Assembly: GCA_947626275.1 (NCBI GenBank) | Contig: CANQRL010000008.1 | Coordinates: 1-64,000, forward strand | Direction of reading: 5' to 3' | Length of the DNA stretch: 64,000 nucleotides | DNA from: an uncultured Bacilli bacterium | Lineage (GTDB): Bacteria; Bacillota_I; Bacilli_A; RF39; UBA660 | Shown here: positions 1-6,994 of the stretch, piece by piece | Layout of the letters: each line of letters begins with the position of its first letter | Numbering within the stretch: the first letter of the stretch is position 1 | The notes under the pieces: model-generated | Told to the model about the DNA's origin: nothing | Seen by the model: only the letters and a program-made list of their open reading frames with translations | Databases searched by the model: none | Position numbers and translations under genes: made by a program

Positions 1-76
1 CTCGCAATTTAATTATACTAAATTTTTATAAATAATAAAAGACTGTTTTTCAAAATTTTATTTGTCAACAGTCTGA

Positions 77-114
77 AGAGTATTATAATAAAACATTATA
101 ATACTCTTTTTTTT
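77..114 (+). terminator. Intrinsic terminator of a gene lying left of the window
   Basis: A perfect 13-bp stem (AGAGTATTATAAT at 77-89 with its complement at 95-107) has a 5-nt loop and is followed by seven T. It must end a plus-strand transcript that starts outside the window. Its 3' arm overlaps the proposed -35 region of spoIIID. I see no gene in bases 1-76. Confidence 0.75.
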
Positions 115-123
115 ACATATACT
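95..123 (+). promoter_or_regulatory. Putative sigma-E promoter of spoIIID
   Basis: CATATACT at 116-123 fits the mother-cell sigma-E -10 pattern (CATAnAnT), and an ATTATAAT block lies 13 nt upstream. In B. subtilis spoIIID is transcribed by sigma-E, so the match has biological support. The predicted transcript starts near 130, just ahead of the ribosome binding site. Confidence 0.45.
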
Positions 124-145
124 GAATTAGGAAGCAAGGTGACAA

Positions 146-403
146 ATGAATTCAAAAATTCATAAAAGAGTATTACAAGAGGCAAACTATATGTTGAAAA
201 CAAAGGATACGATTCGTGCCATTTCTCATTTTTTTCAGGTATCGAAAAGTACCGTTCATAAAGATTTACATGAACGCTTAGCTGATATTGACAAGAAGTT
301 GTATGCACAGGTGGAAGAAATTTTAAGATATCATACGGATATTCGACATATTCGTGGAGGGGAATCGACACGTAAAAAATATGAAAAGTTAGATACAAAC
401 TAA
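146..403 (+). CDS. spoIIID: Sporulation transcription factor SpoIIID
   Basis: This 85-residue DNA-binding regulator acts in the mother cell during sporulation, downstream of sigma-E. The core reads VSKSTVHKDLHERL (about residues 33-46), the recognition helix region of SpoIIID. It is followed by the basic C-terminal stretch IRHIRGGESTRKKY, which closely parallels the Bacillus protein IRHLRGGEATKLKY. Length matches the family (about 90). The ATG is preceded by AAGGTG at a good distance. The next gene is mbl, the same neighbour as in B. subtilis, which strengthens the call. The identification is close to certain; the regulon in this organism is unknown. Confidence 0.95.
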   Translation: MNSKIHKRVLQEANYMLKTKDTIRAISHFFQVSKSTVHKDLHERLADIDKKLYAQVEEILRYHTDIRHIRGGESTRKKYEKLDTN

Positions 404-411
404 GATAGTTA

Positions 412-420
412 TGGTATAAT
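412..420 (+). promoter_or_regulatory. Extended -10 promoter of mbl
   Basis: TGGTATAAT lies 23 nt before the mbl start and suggests mbl can be transcribed apart from spoIIID. It sits inside a small inverted repeat (ATAGTT at 405-410, AACTAT at 424-429) that could be an operator or a weak hairpin. Confidence 0.5.
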
Positions 421-442
421 AAAAACTATTGTGGGTGATTCC

Positions 443-1426
443 ATGTTTGAAAAAGTTATTGGTATTGATTTAGGAACATCAAATATAGCAATTTATAAAA
501 AGCGAAAAGGTATGATTTTGCGAGAACCAAGCGTTGTAGCAATTGACCGAGAGACAAGAGAAGTATTGTCCTTTGGAAACGATGCCAAAGCGATGTTTGG
601 ACGCACTCCCGATAGAGTGGAAATTATTCATCCTATTCGAAAAGGGGTTGTCGCCGATTTTGATATTACAGATCAGTTAATCAATTATTTGATGAAGAAG
701 GCAAAAGTAAAGAGCAGCTTTTTGAAATCGAAAATTGTCATGTCTATTCCTCTAGATATTACGAAAGTAGAAGAGAATGCCTTTCGAGAAATATCCGAAC
801 GAATGGGTTCTAGAGAAGTTTATTTAGTAGATTCTGTTAATGCTTCTTCTTTAGGTGTCGGACTAGATATCAATTATCCTACTGCCTCTATGATTGTTGA
901 TATCGGTGGTGGAAAAACGGATATCGCTATTCTTTCATTAGGAAAAATTGTGAAAGGAACAAAAACAGATATCGCAGGAGAATTGTTTGATAGACGAATC
1001 GTTTCTTATCTAAAACAAAAATACAAACTTTTAATTGGTGAGAAAACGGCGGAAGAATTAAAAATAAATGGATCTTCTTTATTTGAAGGGGAAAAAGAAA
1101 CGGAAGTAAGAGGTCGAGACCTCATTACGAATCTTCCTCATGAAATAACCATTACTTCTAAAGATTTAAAAGAAGCTCTTCAAGAGGATATTTATTCACT
1201 AATTGATCTTATTAAAGATTTTTTAGAAGATATTCATCCAGAAATGGCGGCGGATATTATGAAAAACGGAATGATTTTAACGGGTGGATGTGCTTCATTA
1301 GAAGGATTAGATAAGCTATTATCCTATGAACTTGGAATTCCTGTTCATAGGGCTCATCAAAATGAGACTTCCACGATTGAAGGAATTGGTATCCTTTTAG
1401 AAAATCTTTCTTATCTAAAAAAATAA
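443..1426 (+). CDS. mbl: Rod-shape-determining actin homologue (MreB/Mbl family)
   Basis: This bacterial actin forms membrane-bound filaments that position lateral cell-wall synthesis. The phosphate-1 motif GIDLGTSN opens the protein, DIGGGKTDIA is phosphate-2 near residue 155, and LTGGCASLEGL near residue 280 is the adenosine motif. The 327 residues match the family (about 330). An in-frame GTG exists at 431, but the ATG at 443 has GGGTGAT at the correct spacing and lines up with family starts. Position directly after spoIIID matches mbl of B. subtilis, so Mbl is preferred over MreB or MreBH, although the three are hard to separate by sequence alone. Confidence 0.9.
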   Translation: MFEKVIGIDLGTSNIAIYKKRKGMILREPSVVAIDRETREVLSFGNDAKAMFGRTPDRVEIIHPIRKGVVADFDITDQLINYLMKKAKVKSSFLKSKIVMSIPLDITKVEENAFREISERMGSREVYLVDSVNASSLGVGLDINYPTASMIVDIGGGKTDIAILSLGKIVKGTKTDIAGELFDRRIVSYLKQKYKLLIGEKTAEELKINGSSLFEGEKETEVRGRDLITNLPHEITITSKDLKEALQEDIYSLIDLIKDFLEDIHPEMAADIMKNGMILTGGCASLEGLDKLLSYELGIPVHRAHQNETSTIEGIGILLENLSYLKK

Positions 1427-1469
1427 TGCATTAGGAGTGTTTCCTATAACATAGAAAATCAAGTCATAT

Positions 1470-1500
1470 AGCTAGTTATAATATTATAACTAGCTTTTTT
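1470..1500 (+). terminator. Terminator after mbl
   Basis: A perfect 26-bp palindrome (AGCTAGTTATAAT and its complement, 1470-1495) is followed by a T-tract. The remaining intergenic bases up to about 1660 show no ORF, repeat or RNA structure that I can support. Confidence 0.8.
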
Positions 1501-1667
1501 ATTTCTTTGAATGCGGAAGATATACAACGATTTTAGGTTATCAATAATTGCTTGCATGGAAAGGAGTTAGTACCTAGTCAGTTAGAATTCAGTCAATGAT
1601 GGATCTAAAGATAAGTAGAAGAAAAAATAGAGAGTGAGCTCCCATTTTTTAGGAATGATAAGATTCA

Positions 1668-1694
1668 TTGACAGTAATTAGTTTTTATTATAAA
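1668..1694 (+). promoter_or_regulatory. Putative promoter of the repeat surface protein
   Basis: TTGACA at 1668-1673 is followed after 15 nt by TATAAA at 1689-1694. A second TATAAT at 1701-1706 is closer to the gene but badly spaced. AGGAGG at 1707-1712 is the ribosome binding site for the ATG at 1720. Confidence 0.45.
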
Positions 1695-1719
1695 ATGAAT
1701 TATAATAGGAGGTAAGCTT

Positions 1720-4161
1720 ATGAGTACAAGGAAAATATGTACATTTTTAATGACAATATTGTTAATATTTGTTACTTTGCCTATTGGAGTTTCAGCAGAC
1801 AATAATCAAGGTTACACACTATATGATACGATAGCAAAACAGGCAGTTAGGGACGATAAACCAAGTGAGTTTGTAACGGGTATTAATGGTATCGATTTTT
1901 CTTTAGAAGGTTCTGATACGAATGGGAAAGGAGTATACACCATAGCCTCTACTTTAAAAGATGAGTATCCTATTCATTACTATCGTGGAGAAATCGATAA
2001 TAATCATCTTTTATATGGTGGGTTTTGTTGGTTGATTGTTAGAACGACAGATACTGGTGGAATTAAAATTTTATACAATGGAAAACCTACTAAAGAAGGC
2101 AGCTGCCAGAACGTAAAGTATGATAGTAATTTATTATATGGTTCTCGAACACCACGATACTTTGGATATCAGCAAGCTAAAAATGCTTCATTTGAATATA
2201 AATACAAATATGAGAATGTCAGTTTAGATACTCAGTGGTATGGTCTTGCTCATTTAAAAAGTTATTACTTATATGATGACGAGTATCCAGAAAAATTTTC
2301 TCAATATTATTATGCAGATTCAGTTACCTATGAAAATGGCGAATATCATTTGATAAATCCACAAAAAAATGAATCGGGAAACAGTAACTTTTATAAGCAA
2401 AAGTATGCTTGTTTGAATGAAAAAGGAGCAGACATTACGAGTTGCAAAACCGTGTTTTATGTGCTATATGGTAATGATTATTCCAGTCATAATTCTCGAG
2501 AAGCTGTTGAGCTTAAAGATGGTGCTACGGTAGATAGTGTTATTTCTGAACTTCGTAAAAAGCAGTATATAGTAGGAAATGATGTAAAATATGAAAATGG
2601 AGAATATGTTCTTTTAAATACTAAGAAAATACCCTTACTTGAAGAAGATTCTTTAGACAGCTTATTTTCTAAAGACGAAATGGTAGACAGCGGAAATTAT
2701 ACTTGCTTTAGTGAAAGTGATAGATGCAAAGAAGTATATTATATTAATTCTAAGTGGTCAAATAGTTTAAGTACTTATCTTTTAAAGAATGGTGATACTA
2801 TAGATTATAGAGATGTTTACTTAAATATTAATTGGTATGATTTTGCAAACCTAGAGGCATCTTATGATTGGGATGAAAATTATAGAGATTTTACTCAATA
2901 TTATTATGCGGATTCGGTTACCTATGAAAATGGTGAATATCATTTAGTAAATCCAAAGAAAAAAGGCGAAGAAGATAATAGTTTTTATAAAAACAAGTAT
3001 GCTTGTTTAAAGAATGTAGGGGGGAAATCTTGTACAAATATTTCTTATATTTTCGATTTTTATGATCAGAACTGGAATTATTTGCGCTTAGATAGTGTTA
3101 CATTAATCGGAGGAACTACCATAGAAAGTATTATTTCTAATTTACGAAAACAGAAATATATAATAGGAAATGATGTAAAATATGAAAATGGTGAATATAT
3201 TCTCCTAGATACCAAAGAAGTTCCTTTAGTTGAAAAAGACTTCCCATTTCGAAGTTCTTTAAGAGTGGAAGAGGAAGTAGGGAAAAGGCATTATACTTGC
3301 CTTAATGAAAACAATCATTGTCAAGAAGTATACTATATTTATGATTTTTCAAGTTATAATGGTGATAGATTATACACTTATCTTTTGAGGAAAGGAACAA
3401 AAATAGACACGGTATTAAATGATTTATTGGAGGATTATCAAGGATATCAAACTGTATCAAATGAAACTGATTCTCGATATAAAAAATTAGTTGATAATTG
3501 GTATAAAGAAAATATGGTATCTTATACGCAAAGTTTTGAAGATGTTTTATGGTGTGGAGATCGTAGTATTTCTTCTGGAAACTTTGTTAAGGATAATCAG
3601 TTCTTTCAAAATGGAAGTTTAGCTTTTTCTTCTAGCTATCGTTTCCATACGGGAAATCTTAGTCTTTCTTGTCCTAATAAAATAGATACCTATTCTGTTC
3701 AGAATTCAAAAGGAAACCAATCTTTAACTTATCCGGTAGGTTTACTAACCGCTGATGAAATGTCTTATATTGGTGCATATGAGACTTCCTTCTGTGCAGA
3801 TACAGTTACTGTTTCTATGTCTATGGGTTCTGGTCCTTATCCATCCGCCATAGATACCAAATTACCTTATGTAAACTGGGGAGAACATTCTTATGATGAT
3901 ATTAATAAACAAAATCGTTCGGTGACGCCGTTAGATGGATGCAATTCAGATTATTTAGTTTTACCTGTCGTCTCTTTAAAGAATAGTAAAGTTCTTAAAG
4001 GAAATGGGACGCCAACGGATCCTTATCAAGTAGTTGAAATCGTACAACTAACGGTTCCTAATACTTCTGATGGAATTTTAAGTTATGTTACACTTTTAGT
4101 TCTTAGTATGTTATTGTTATTAGGAAGTATTATGGGGTACAAATTAAGAAAAAGTATATAG
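1720..4161 (+). CDS. Secreted, membrane-anchored surface protein with nested repeats
   Basis: An 813-residue extracellular protein of unknown function. A signal peptide (residues 1-26, ending VSADN) starts it, and one membrane helix with a basic tail (about residues 785-813, ending KLRKSI) anchors the C terminus; there is no LPxTG. The middle holds four related units of roughly 100 residues. Each begins with a V-x-YENGEY motif (about residues 201, 289, 399, 486) and continues with a two-cysteine motif of the type Y-x-C-L-x-E...C-x-x-VYYI. Units pair into two copies with an exact 198-residue (594-bp) offset, from Q195 to Q393. The paired cysteines suggest disulfides. Residues 600-780 are a separate cysteine-containing domain. 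Adhesin or host-interaction roles are guesses. Confidence 0.8.
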   Translation: MSTRKICTFLMTILLIFVTLPIGVSADNNQGYTLYDTIAKQAVRDDKPSEFVTGINGIDFSLEGSDTNGKGVYTIASTLKDEYPIHYYRGEIDNNHLLYGGFCWLIVRTTDTGGIKILYNGKPTKEGSCQNVKYDSNLLYGSRTPRYFGYQQAKNASFEYKYKYENVSLDTQWYGLAHLKSYYLYDDEYPEKFSQYYYADSVTYENGEYHLINPQKNESGNSNFYKQKYACLNEKGADITSCKTVFYVLYGNDYSSHNSREAVELKDGATVDSVISELRKKQYIVGNDVKYENGEYVLLNTKKIPLLEEDSLDSLFSKDEMVDSGNYTCFSESDRCKEVYYINSKWSNSLSTYLLKNGDTIDYRDVYLNINWYDFANLEASYDWDENYRDFTQYYYADSVTYENGEYHLVNPKKKGEEDNSFYKNKYACLKNVGGKSCTNISYIFDFYDQNWNYLRLDSVTLIGGTTIESIISNLRKQKYIIGNDVKYENGEYILLDTKEVPLVEKDFPFRSSLRVEEEVGKRHYTCLNENNHCQEVYYIYDFSSYNGDRLYTYLLRKGTKIDTVLNDLLEDYQGYQTVSNETDSRYKKLVDNWYKENMVSYTQSFEDVLWCGDRSISSGNFVKDNQFFQNGSLAFSSSYRFHTGNLSLSCPNKIDTYSVQNSKGNQSLTYPVGLLTADEMSYIGAYETSFCADTVTVSMSMGSGPYPSAIDTKLPYVNWGEHSYDDINKQNRSVTPLDGCNSDYLVLPVVSLKNSKVLKGNGTPTDPYQVVEIVQLTVPNTSDGILSYVTLLVLSMLLLLGSIMGYKLRKSI
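2302..3430 (+). repeat. Tandem 594-bp intragenic repeat, two copies
   Basis: Copy one starts near 2302 and copy two at 2896. The opening 60 bases differ at only a few positions. Each copy contains two weaker half-repeats. Such long near-identical repeats within one reading frame can change number by recombination. Confidence 0.75.
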
Positions 4162-4178
4162 TTTTTATATACTTTTTT
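4151..4178 (+). terminator. Terminator overlapping the end of the repeat surface protein gene
   Basis: A 10-bp stem (AAAGTATATA at 4151-4160, complement at 4166-4175) ends in a T-tract. The gene's TAG stop (4159-4161) lies in the stem. Confidence 0.75.
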
Positions 4179-4202
4179 GTTGTACAAAAAATGAAATAGA
4201 AA

Positions 4203-4231
4203 AAAATATGGAAATTATCTTTCCATATTTT
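4203..4231 (-). terminator. Terminator of the cotJ operon
   Basis: A 12-bp stem (AAAATATGGAAA at 4203-4214 with its complement at 4220-4231) has the cotJC stop codon in its loop. On the minus strand it runs into a T-tract (A-run at 4201-4206 on plus). Confidence 0.75.
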
Positions 4232-4796
4232 TCTTTTTCTTTCCATATTTTTCTTCATAATATTCTTTTAATTCTTTAAAACGAGTATAGTGAACAATTT
4301 CTCTTTGTCTTAAAAAAGAAAGGGGACCTAATAAGTCAGGATCTTTCGTAACATTAATTAAATTTTCGTAAGTTACACGAGCTCTTTGTTCAGCTGCCAT
4401 ATCACTTAATAAGTCCGCTAAATAGTCTCCTGTTGCTTCAATATAGGCAGAGGTAAAAGGTACTCCTTCGACATCCATTGGAAATAGGGCATGGTCGTAT
4501 TCTACATAATGTGGAGTCAATCCTGCTGCCTCTAACTCTTCTACGGAAGCACCTTGAATTAATTGATCTACCATCGCAGCAATCATCTCAACATGAGCCA
4601 TCTCTTCGGTACCAATATCGGTAAGAAGAGCTTTTCCGCGTTCATCTGGCATTGTGAATCTTTGATTTAAATAACGCATAGCAGCTGCCCACTCCCCGTT
4701 GGGACCTCCATATTGCGTGAGCAGTAATTTAGCCATCTTTAAATCTTTTCTTTGAACATTTACAGGATATTCTAATTTTTTTACATACTTAAACAT
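4215..4796 (-). CDS. cotJC: Spore coat protein CotJC (manganese catalase family)
   Basis: This 193-residue protein belongs to the ferritin-like manganese catalase fold and forms part of the spore coat. Visible metal-ligand helices include GTEEMAHVEMIAAMVDQL (E-x-x-H, about residues 62-79) and RQREIVHYTRFKEL (about residues 165-178); the EATGDYLADLLSDMAAEQRA segment carries further acidic ligands. Length matches B. subtilis CotJC (about 189). GGGAGGTG precedes the ATG. The CotJA/CotJB fusion gene lies one base upstream, so the two are co-transcribed from a probable sigma-E promoter. Whether the enzyme has real catalase activity is not shown by the sequence. Confidence 0.93.
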   Translation of the reverse strand: MFKYVKKLEYPVNVQRKDLKMAKLLLTQYGGPNGEWAAAMRYLNQRFTMPDERGKALLTDIGTEEMAHVEMIAAMVDQLIQGASVEELEAAGLTPHYVEYDHALFPMDVEGVPFTSAYIEATGDYLADLLSDMAAEQRARVTYENLINVTKDPDLLGPLSFLRQREIVHYTRFKELKEYYEEKYGKKKKNMER

Positions 4797-4797
4797 A

Positions 4798-5154
4798 CTA
4801 CACCTCCCAAGGCCATGGATTATTATCCCAACTCCAAGGAACGATATCTAAACCGATTCCGTTTGTAGTAAGTGGCCCATAACTTTCTTCATATTTCTTC
4901 ATGATGTTTCTTTTTTCTTGTAAAAAAGACTGGTATAATTCAATCATTTTGGCGTTCTCTGGATGAACGTCTAAATATAAGTTTAAGTCTATTAAAGCAA
5001 AGTCAAACATATCTAAATAAGTTAATAATTCGGCCTGTTCATTCATTGGCTTTACATCATAGATTTTTCCATATTGGTCATAAAGACTTGGAAACATATT
5101 TCCTCGTATAAACCCTTGATAAGGTTCATACAATTCCATTTGCTTATTGTACAT
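4798..5154 (-). CDS. cotJB: Spore coat protein, CotJA-CotJB fusion
   Basis: This 118-residue protein joins two small coat proteins that are usually separate genes. Residues 8-30 (YEPYQGFIRGNMFPSLYDQY) match the short core of CotJA. Residues 36-118 match CotJB, with the conserved YLDMFDFALIDLNLYLDVHP region and the C-terminal PWSWDNNPWPWEV signature. GAGGTG lies six bases before the ATG. It is the first gene of the cotJ operon. The CotJB part is certain; the CotJA part rests on a short, recognisable motif. Confidence 0.88.
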   Translation of the reverse strand: MYNKQMELYEPYQGFIRGNMFPSLYDQYGKIYDVKPMNEQAELLTYLDMFDFALIDLNLYLDVHPENAKMIELYQSFLQEKRNIMKKYEESYGPLTTNGIGLDIVPWSWDNNPWPWEV

Positions 5155-5171
5155 TTAAAACACCTCATTAT

Positions 5172-5203
5172 AGTGTATGAGAAAGAAAAAAAACGGTTAT
5201 TAT
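5172..5203 (-). promoter_or_regulatory. Putative sigma-E promoter of the cotJ operon
   Basis: On the minus strand CATACACT (plus 5179-5172) is an excellent match to the sigma-E -10 element, with an ATAATAA block 14-20 nt upstream (about 5203-5197). The cotJ operon of B. subtilis is sigma-E dependent. The transcript would start only a few bases before the GAGGTG ribosome binding site. Confidence 0.55.
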
Positions 5204-5225
5204 TTTTGTTTTCTGTAAATAGTCC

Positions 5226-5253
5226 TTGCTTTTTTAAACTTTTATGGTATAAT
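5226..5253 (+). promoter_or_regulatory. Promoter of tRNA-His
   Basis: TTGCTT at 5226-5231 and TATAAT at 5248-5253 are separated by 16 nt. A TG dinucleotide just before the -10 adds strength. Confidence 0.6.
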
Positions 5254-5274
5254 TTAGTATGTACGTTTGTACAT

Positions 5275-5351
5275 GGCGGATATGGTGAAGGGGTTAACAC
5301 GGTGGATTGTGGTTCCATTATGCTAGGGTTCGAATCCCTATATCCGCCCCA
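5275..5351 (+). tRNA. tRNA-His (anticodon GTG), CCA encoded
   Basis: A 77-nt cloverleaf. The acceptor stem GGCGGATA pairs with TATCCGCC and includes the extra G-1:C73 pair that marks histidine tRNA. The anticodon stem 5302-5306/5314-5318 encloses the loop TTGTGGT with anticodon GTG at 5309-5311. The T-arm has GGGTTCGAATCCC. The terminal CCA is encoded at 5349-5351. It is a lone tRNA with its own promoter and terminator. Confidence 0.96.
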
Positions 5352-5362
5352 GCTTGAATATT

Positions 5363-5391
5363 AGTGAAACTAAATTTAGTTTCACTTTTTT
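5363..5391 (+). terminator. Terminator of tRNA-His
   Basis: A perfect 24-bp palindrome (AGTGAAACTAAA and its complement, 5363-5386) leads into a T-tract. Confidence 0.85.
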
Positions 5392-5427
5392 ATTTTTAAA
5401 AATAAGTTTCTATTATAAATAAAGTGT

Positions 5428-5456
5428 TTTACAAATACAAAAAAAGTTGTTATAAT
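5428..5456 (+). promoter_or_regulatory. Promoter of the glycosyltransferase gene
   Basis: TTTACA at 5428-5433 and TATAAT at 5451-5456 are spaced 17 nt, followed by GAGGTGATG before the ATG at 5481. Confidence 0.65.
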
Positions 5457-5480
5457 AATGCACGGCGTTGAGGTGATGCG

Positions 5481-6533
5481 ATGAAAAAAGTATCCATTAT
5501 TATTCCGGTATATAATGTTGAACAATACATTGAGGAATGTCTAGGAAGTGTGTTAAGTCAAACTTATCCAGCAATAGAAATTCTTTTGATTGAAAATGGA
5601 TCAACGGATCAGTCACTAGAATTAATTAGAAAATATCAAGCTTTTGATCAGGTAAGAATTATTGTTCAAGATCGTAAAACAGGTCCAGGGGGCGCTAGAA
5701 ACGCTGGTGTTGCAGCCGCAACTGGTGAATATATTGCTTTTGTCGATGGAGATGATCGTATTGAACCAACTATGATTGAGAAAATGGTTCAGACATTAGA
5801 GGAATACCAATCAAGTGTTGTGATGTGTAAGCATTCTATTTTTTGGGGACCTTATAGAGAAAAGAAGAGAAAAAAGAGTGCTCCTACAGAGATATTAGAT
5901 TTTGAAAAGAATCCTGAAGCACTGGAGAGTATGCAAGGTCAATGCTGGAATAAGCTTTATAAAAAAGAAATCATAAAACAATTTCCTTTTCCCGAAGATA
6001 TCAATTTTGAGGATGCAGCTGTTACGTACGCTATCATGATTGCCGCTAAAAGAGTTCCTTATATTCAAGAAGAGTTGTATCATTATCGAAGAAATTGGCA
6101 AGGAATTACATTGTCTAATAAAATTCCTAATCGTGGGACTCTAGACTTGTATAAAGCCATGTCAATATTAGAAGATAATTGTGCTTCTCTTCGAAAAGAT
6201 AACCGTTATGATGATAGCTTGACACGGATTGAGCATAGCATTTTGATGGTATCAGCCATTGATTCTGCCTGTTGGATAACGATTCCTCATAAAACACATA
6301 AAAGAATTGTGAATTGTTTAGCTTTTTTAGCGAACCGAAAATATGGTTTTGTCAATCATATGGGAAATCCTATGATTGAAAGAGGAATGAAACGACTTCT
6401 CTATTTTGGAAGAATTAAATGGTTTGAATGTTTCTTAGACCCTGATTTTGAGGTAAATTATTCAGATAAAGATATTTTAGAAGAAGTAGATGAGCTTATT
6501 ACAGGCTATCAAAAAGTACACAAAAAAAGATAA
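5481..6533 (+). CDS. Family 2 glycosyltransferase
   Basis: This 350-residue enzyme transfers a sugar from a nucleotide-sugar donor. The N-terminal GT-A fold is clear: VSIIIPVYNVEQYIEECLGS at residues 4-23, then the LIENGSTDQS region, GGARNAGVAAATGEYIAFVDGDD with the metal-binding DGDD near residues 90-93. The C-terminal 150 residues are helical and do not point to an acceptor. It has no membrane helices. It stands alone with its own promoter and terminator, so the glycan it builds cannot be inferred; surface polysaccharide or teichoic acid decoration is usual for the family. Confidence 0.88.
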   Translation: MKKVSIIIPVYNVEQYIEECLGSVLSQTYPAIEILLIENGSTDQSLELIRKYQAFDQVRIIVQDRKTGPGGARNAGVAAATGEYIAFVDGDDRIEPTMIEKMVQTLEEYQSSVVMCKHSIFWGPYREKKRKKSAPTEILDFEKNPEALESMQGQCWNKLYKKEIIKQFPFPEDINFEDAAVTYAIMIAAKRVPYIQEELYHYRRNWQGITLSNKIPNRGTLDLYKAMSILEDNCASLRKDNRYDDSLTRIEHSILMVSAIDSACWITIPHKTHKRIVNCLAFLANRKYGFVNHMGNPMIERGMKRLLYFGRIKWFECFLDPDFEVNYSDKDILEEVDELITGYQKVHKKR

Positions 6534-6552
6534 TGCTTTGTTATCTTTTTTT
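6524..6552. terminator. Bidirectional terminator between convergent genes
   Basis: AAAAAGATAA (6524-6533) pairs with TTATCTTTTT (6541-6550). The glycosyltransferase stop TAA (6531-6533) is in the 5' arm, and the minus-strand gene ends at the other edge. Confidence 0.75.
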
Positions 6553-6979
6553 AGTTTACTTGCATCAATATAAAATCAATCTTATTTGACCACATACCCA
6601 TTGTCATAGGACATTGGAAAACAAAGTGTCGGCATTGATCGCTTACGGTAATTTTGGTATTTCCTTTTCCCATTCCACATTTGATACTAATCTCGTACAT
6701 TCCGTAGTTAAGAGGGAAGGTCATGATTCCTCCATCACTAACGTTGCCAAGTAAGTACCCATTGGCAAATACTTTATAAGATACGGCACATCCCACAAAA
6801 TTACTTGGTCTTGAAATTGTAATACTACCAACACCAGGTTGATTGATTAAATTTTGAGGTTGGATAGTTGGCTGAGGAGGAATTTGTTGCATTTGATTTA
6901 TTGGAACAACAGGTGTACCACAATTGGTACAAAATTTTCCTCCCTCTTCGATTGGCATTTGACAATTTGGACAATTCAT
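6551..6979 (-). CDS. Zinc-ribbon protein with C-terminal beta-rich domain
   Basis: A 142-residue protein. The N-terminal zinc ribbon has two cysteine pairs, CPNCQMP (residues 3-9) and CTNCGTP (residues 17-23). A Pro/Gln-rich linker (about 25-48) leads to a beta-rich domain (about 50-140) with SITISRPSNFVGCAVSYKVF and NGYLLGNVSDGG, similar in character to small DUF2846/PEGA-type domains. It follows the M32 carboxypeptidase gene by 15 nt and is probably co-transcribed. Function is unknown. Confidence 0.7.
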   Translation of the reverse strand: MNCPNCQMPIEEGGKFCTNCGTPVVPINQMQQIPPQPTIQPQNLINQPGVGSITISRPSNFVGCAVSYKVFANGYLLGNVSDGGIMTFPLNYGMYEISIKCGMGKGNTKITVSDQCRHFVFQCPMTMGMWSNKIDFILMQVN

Positions 6980-6994
6980 ACGACTACCTACTTT

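Noticed and set aside
40-74. Hairpin AGACTGTT/AACAGTCT as a minus-strand terminator
   Set aside because: A T-rich tract follows on the minus strand, but no minus-strand gene ends here and the 19-nt loop is large.
96-398. Minus-strand ORF opposite spoIIID
   Set aside because: It is the shadow of a certain gene and has no expression signals.
5074-5364. Protein-coding ORF over the tRNA region
   Set aside because: It is a shadow of the cotJ gene and of tRNA-His, without a ribosome binding site.
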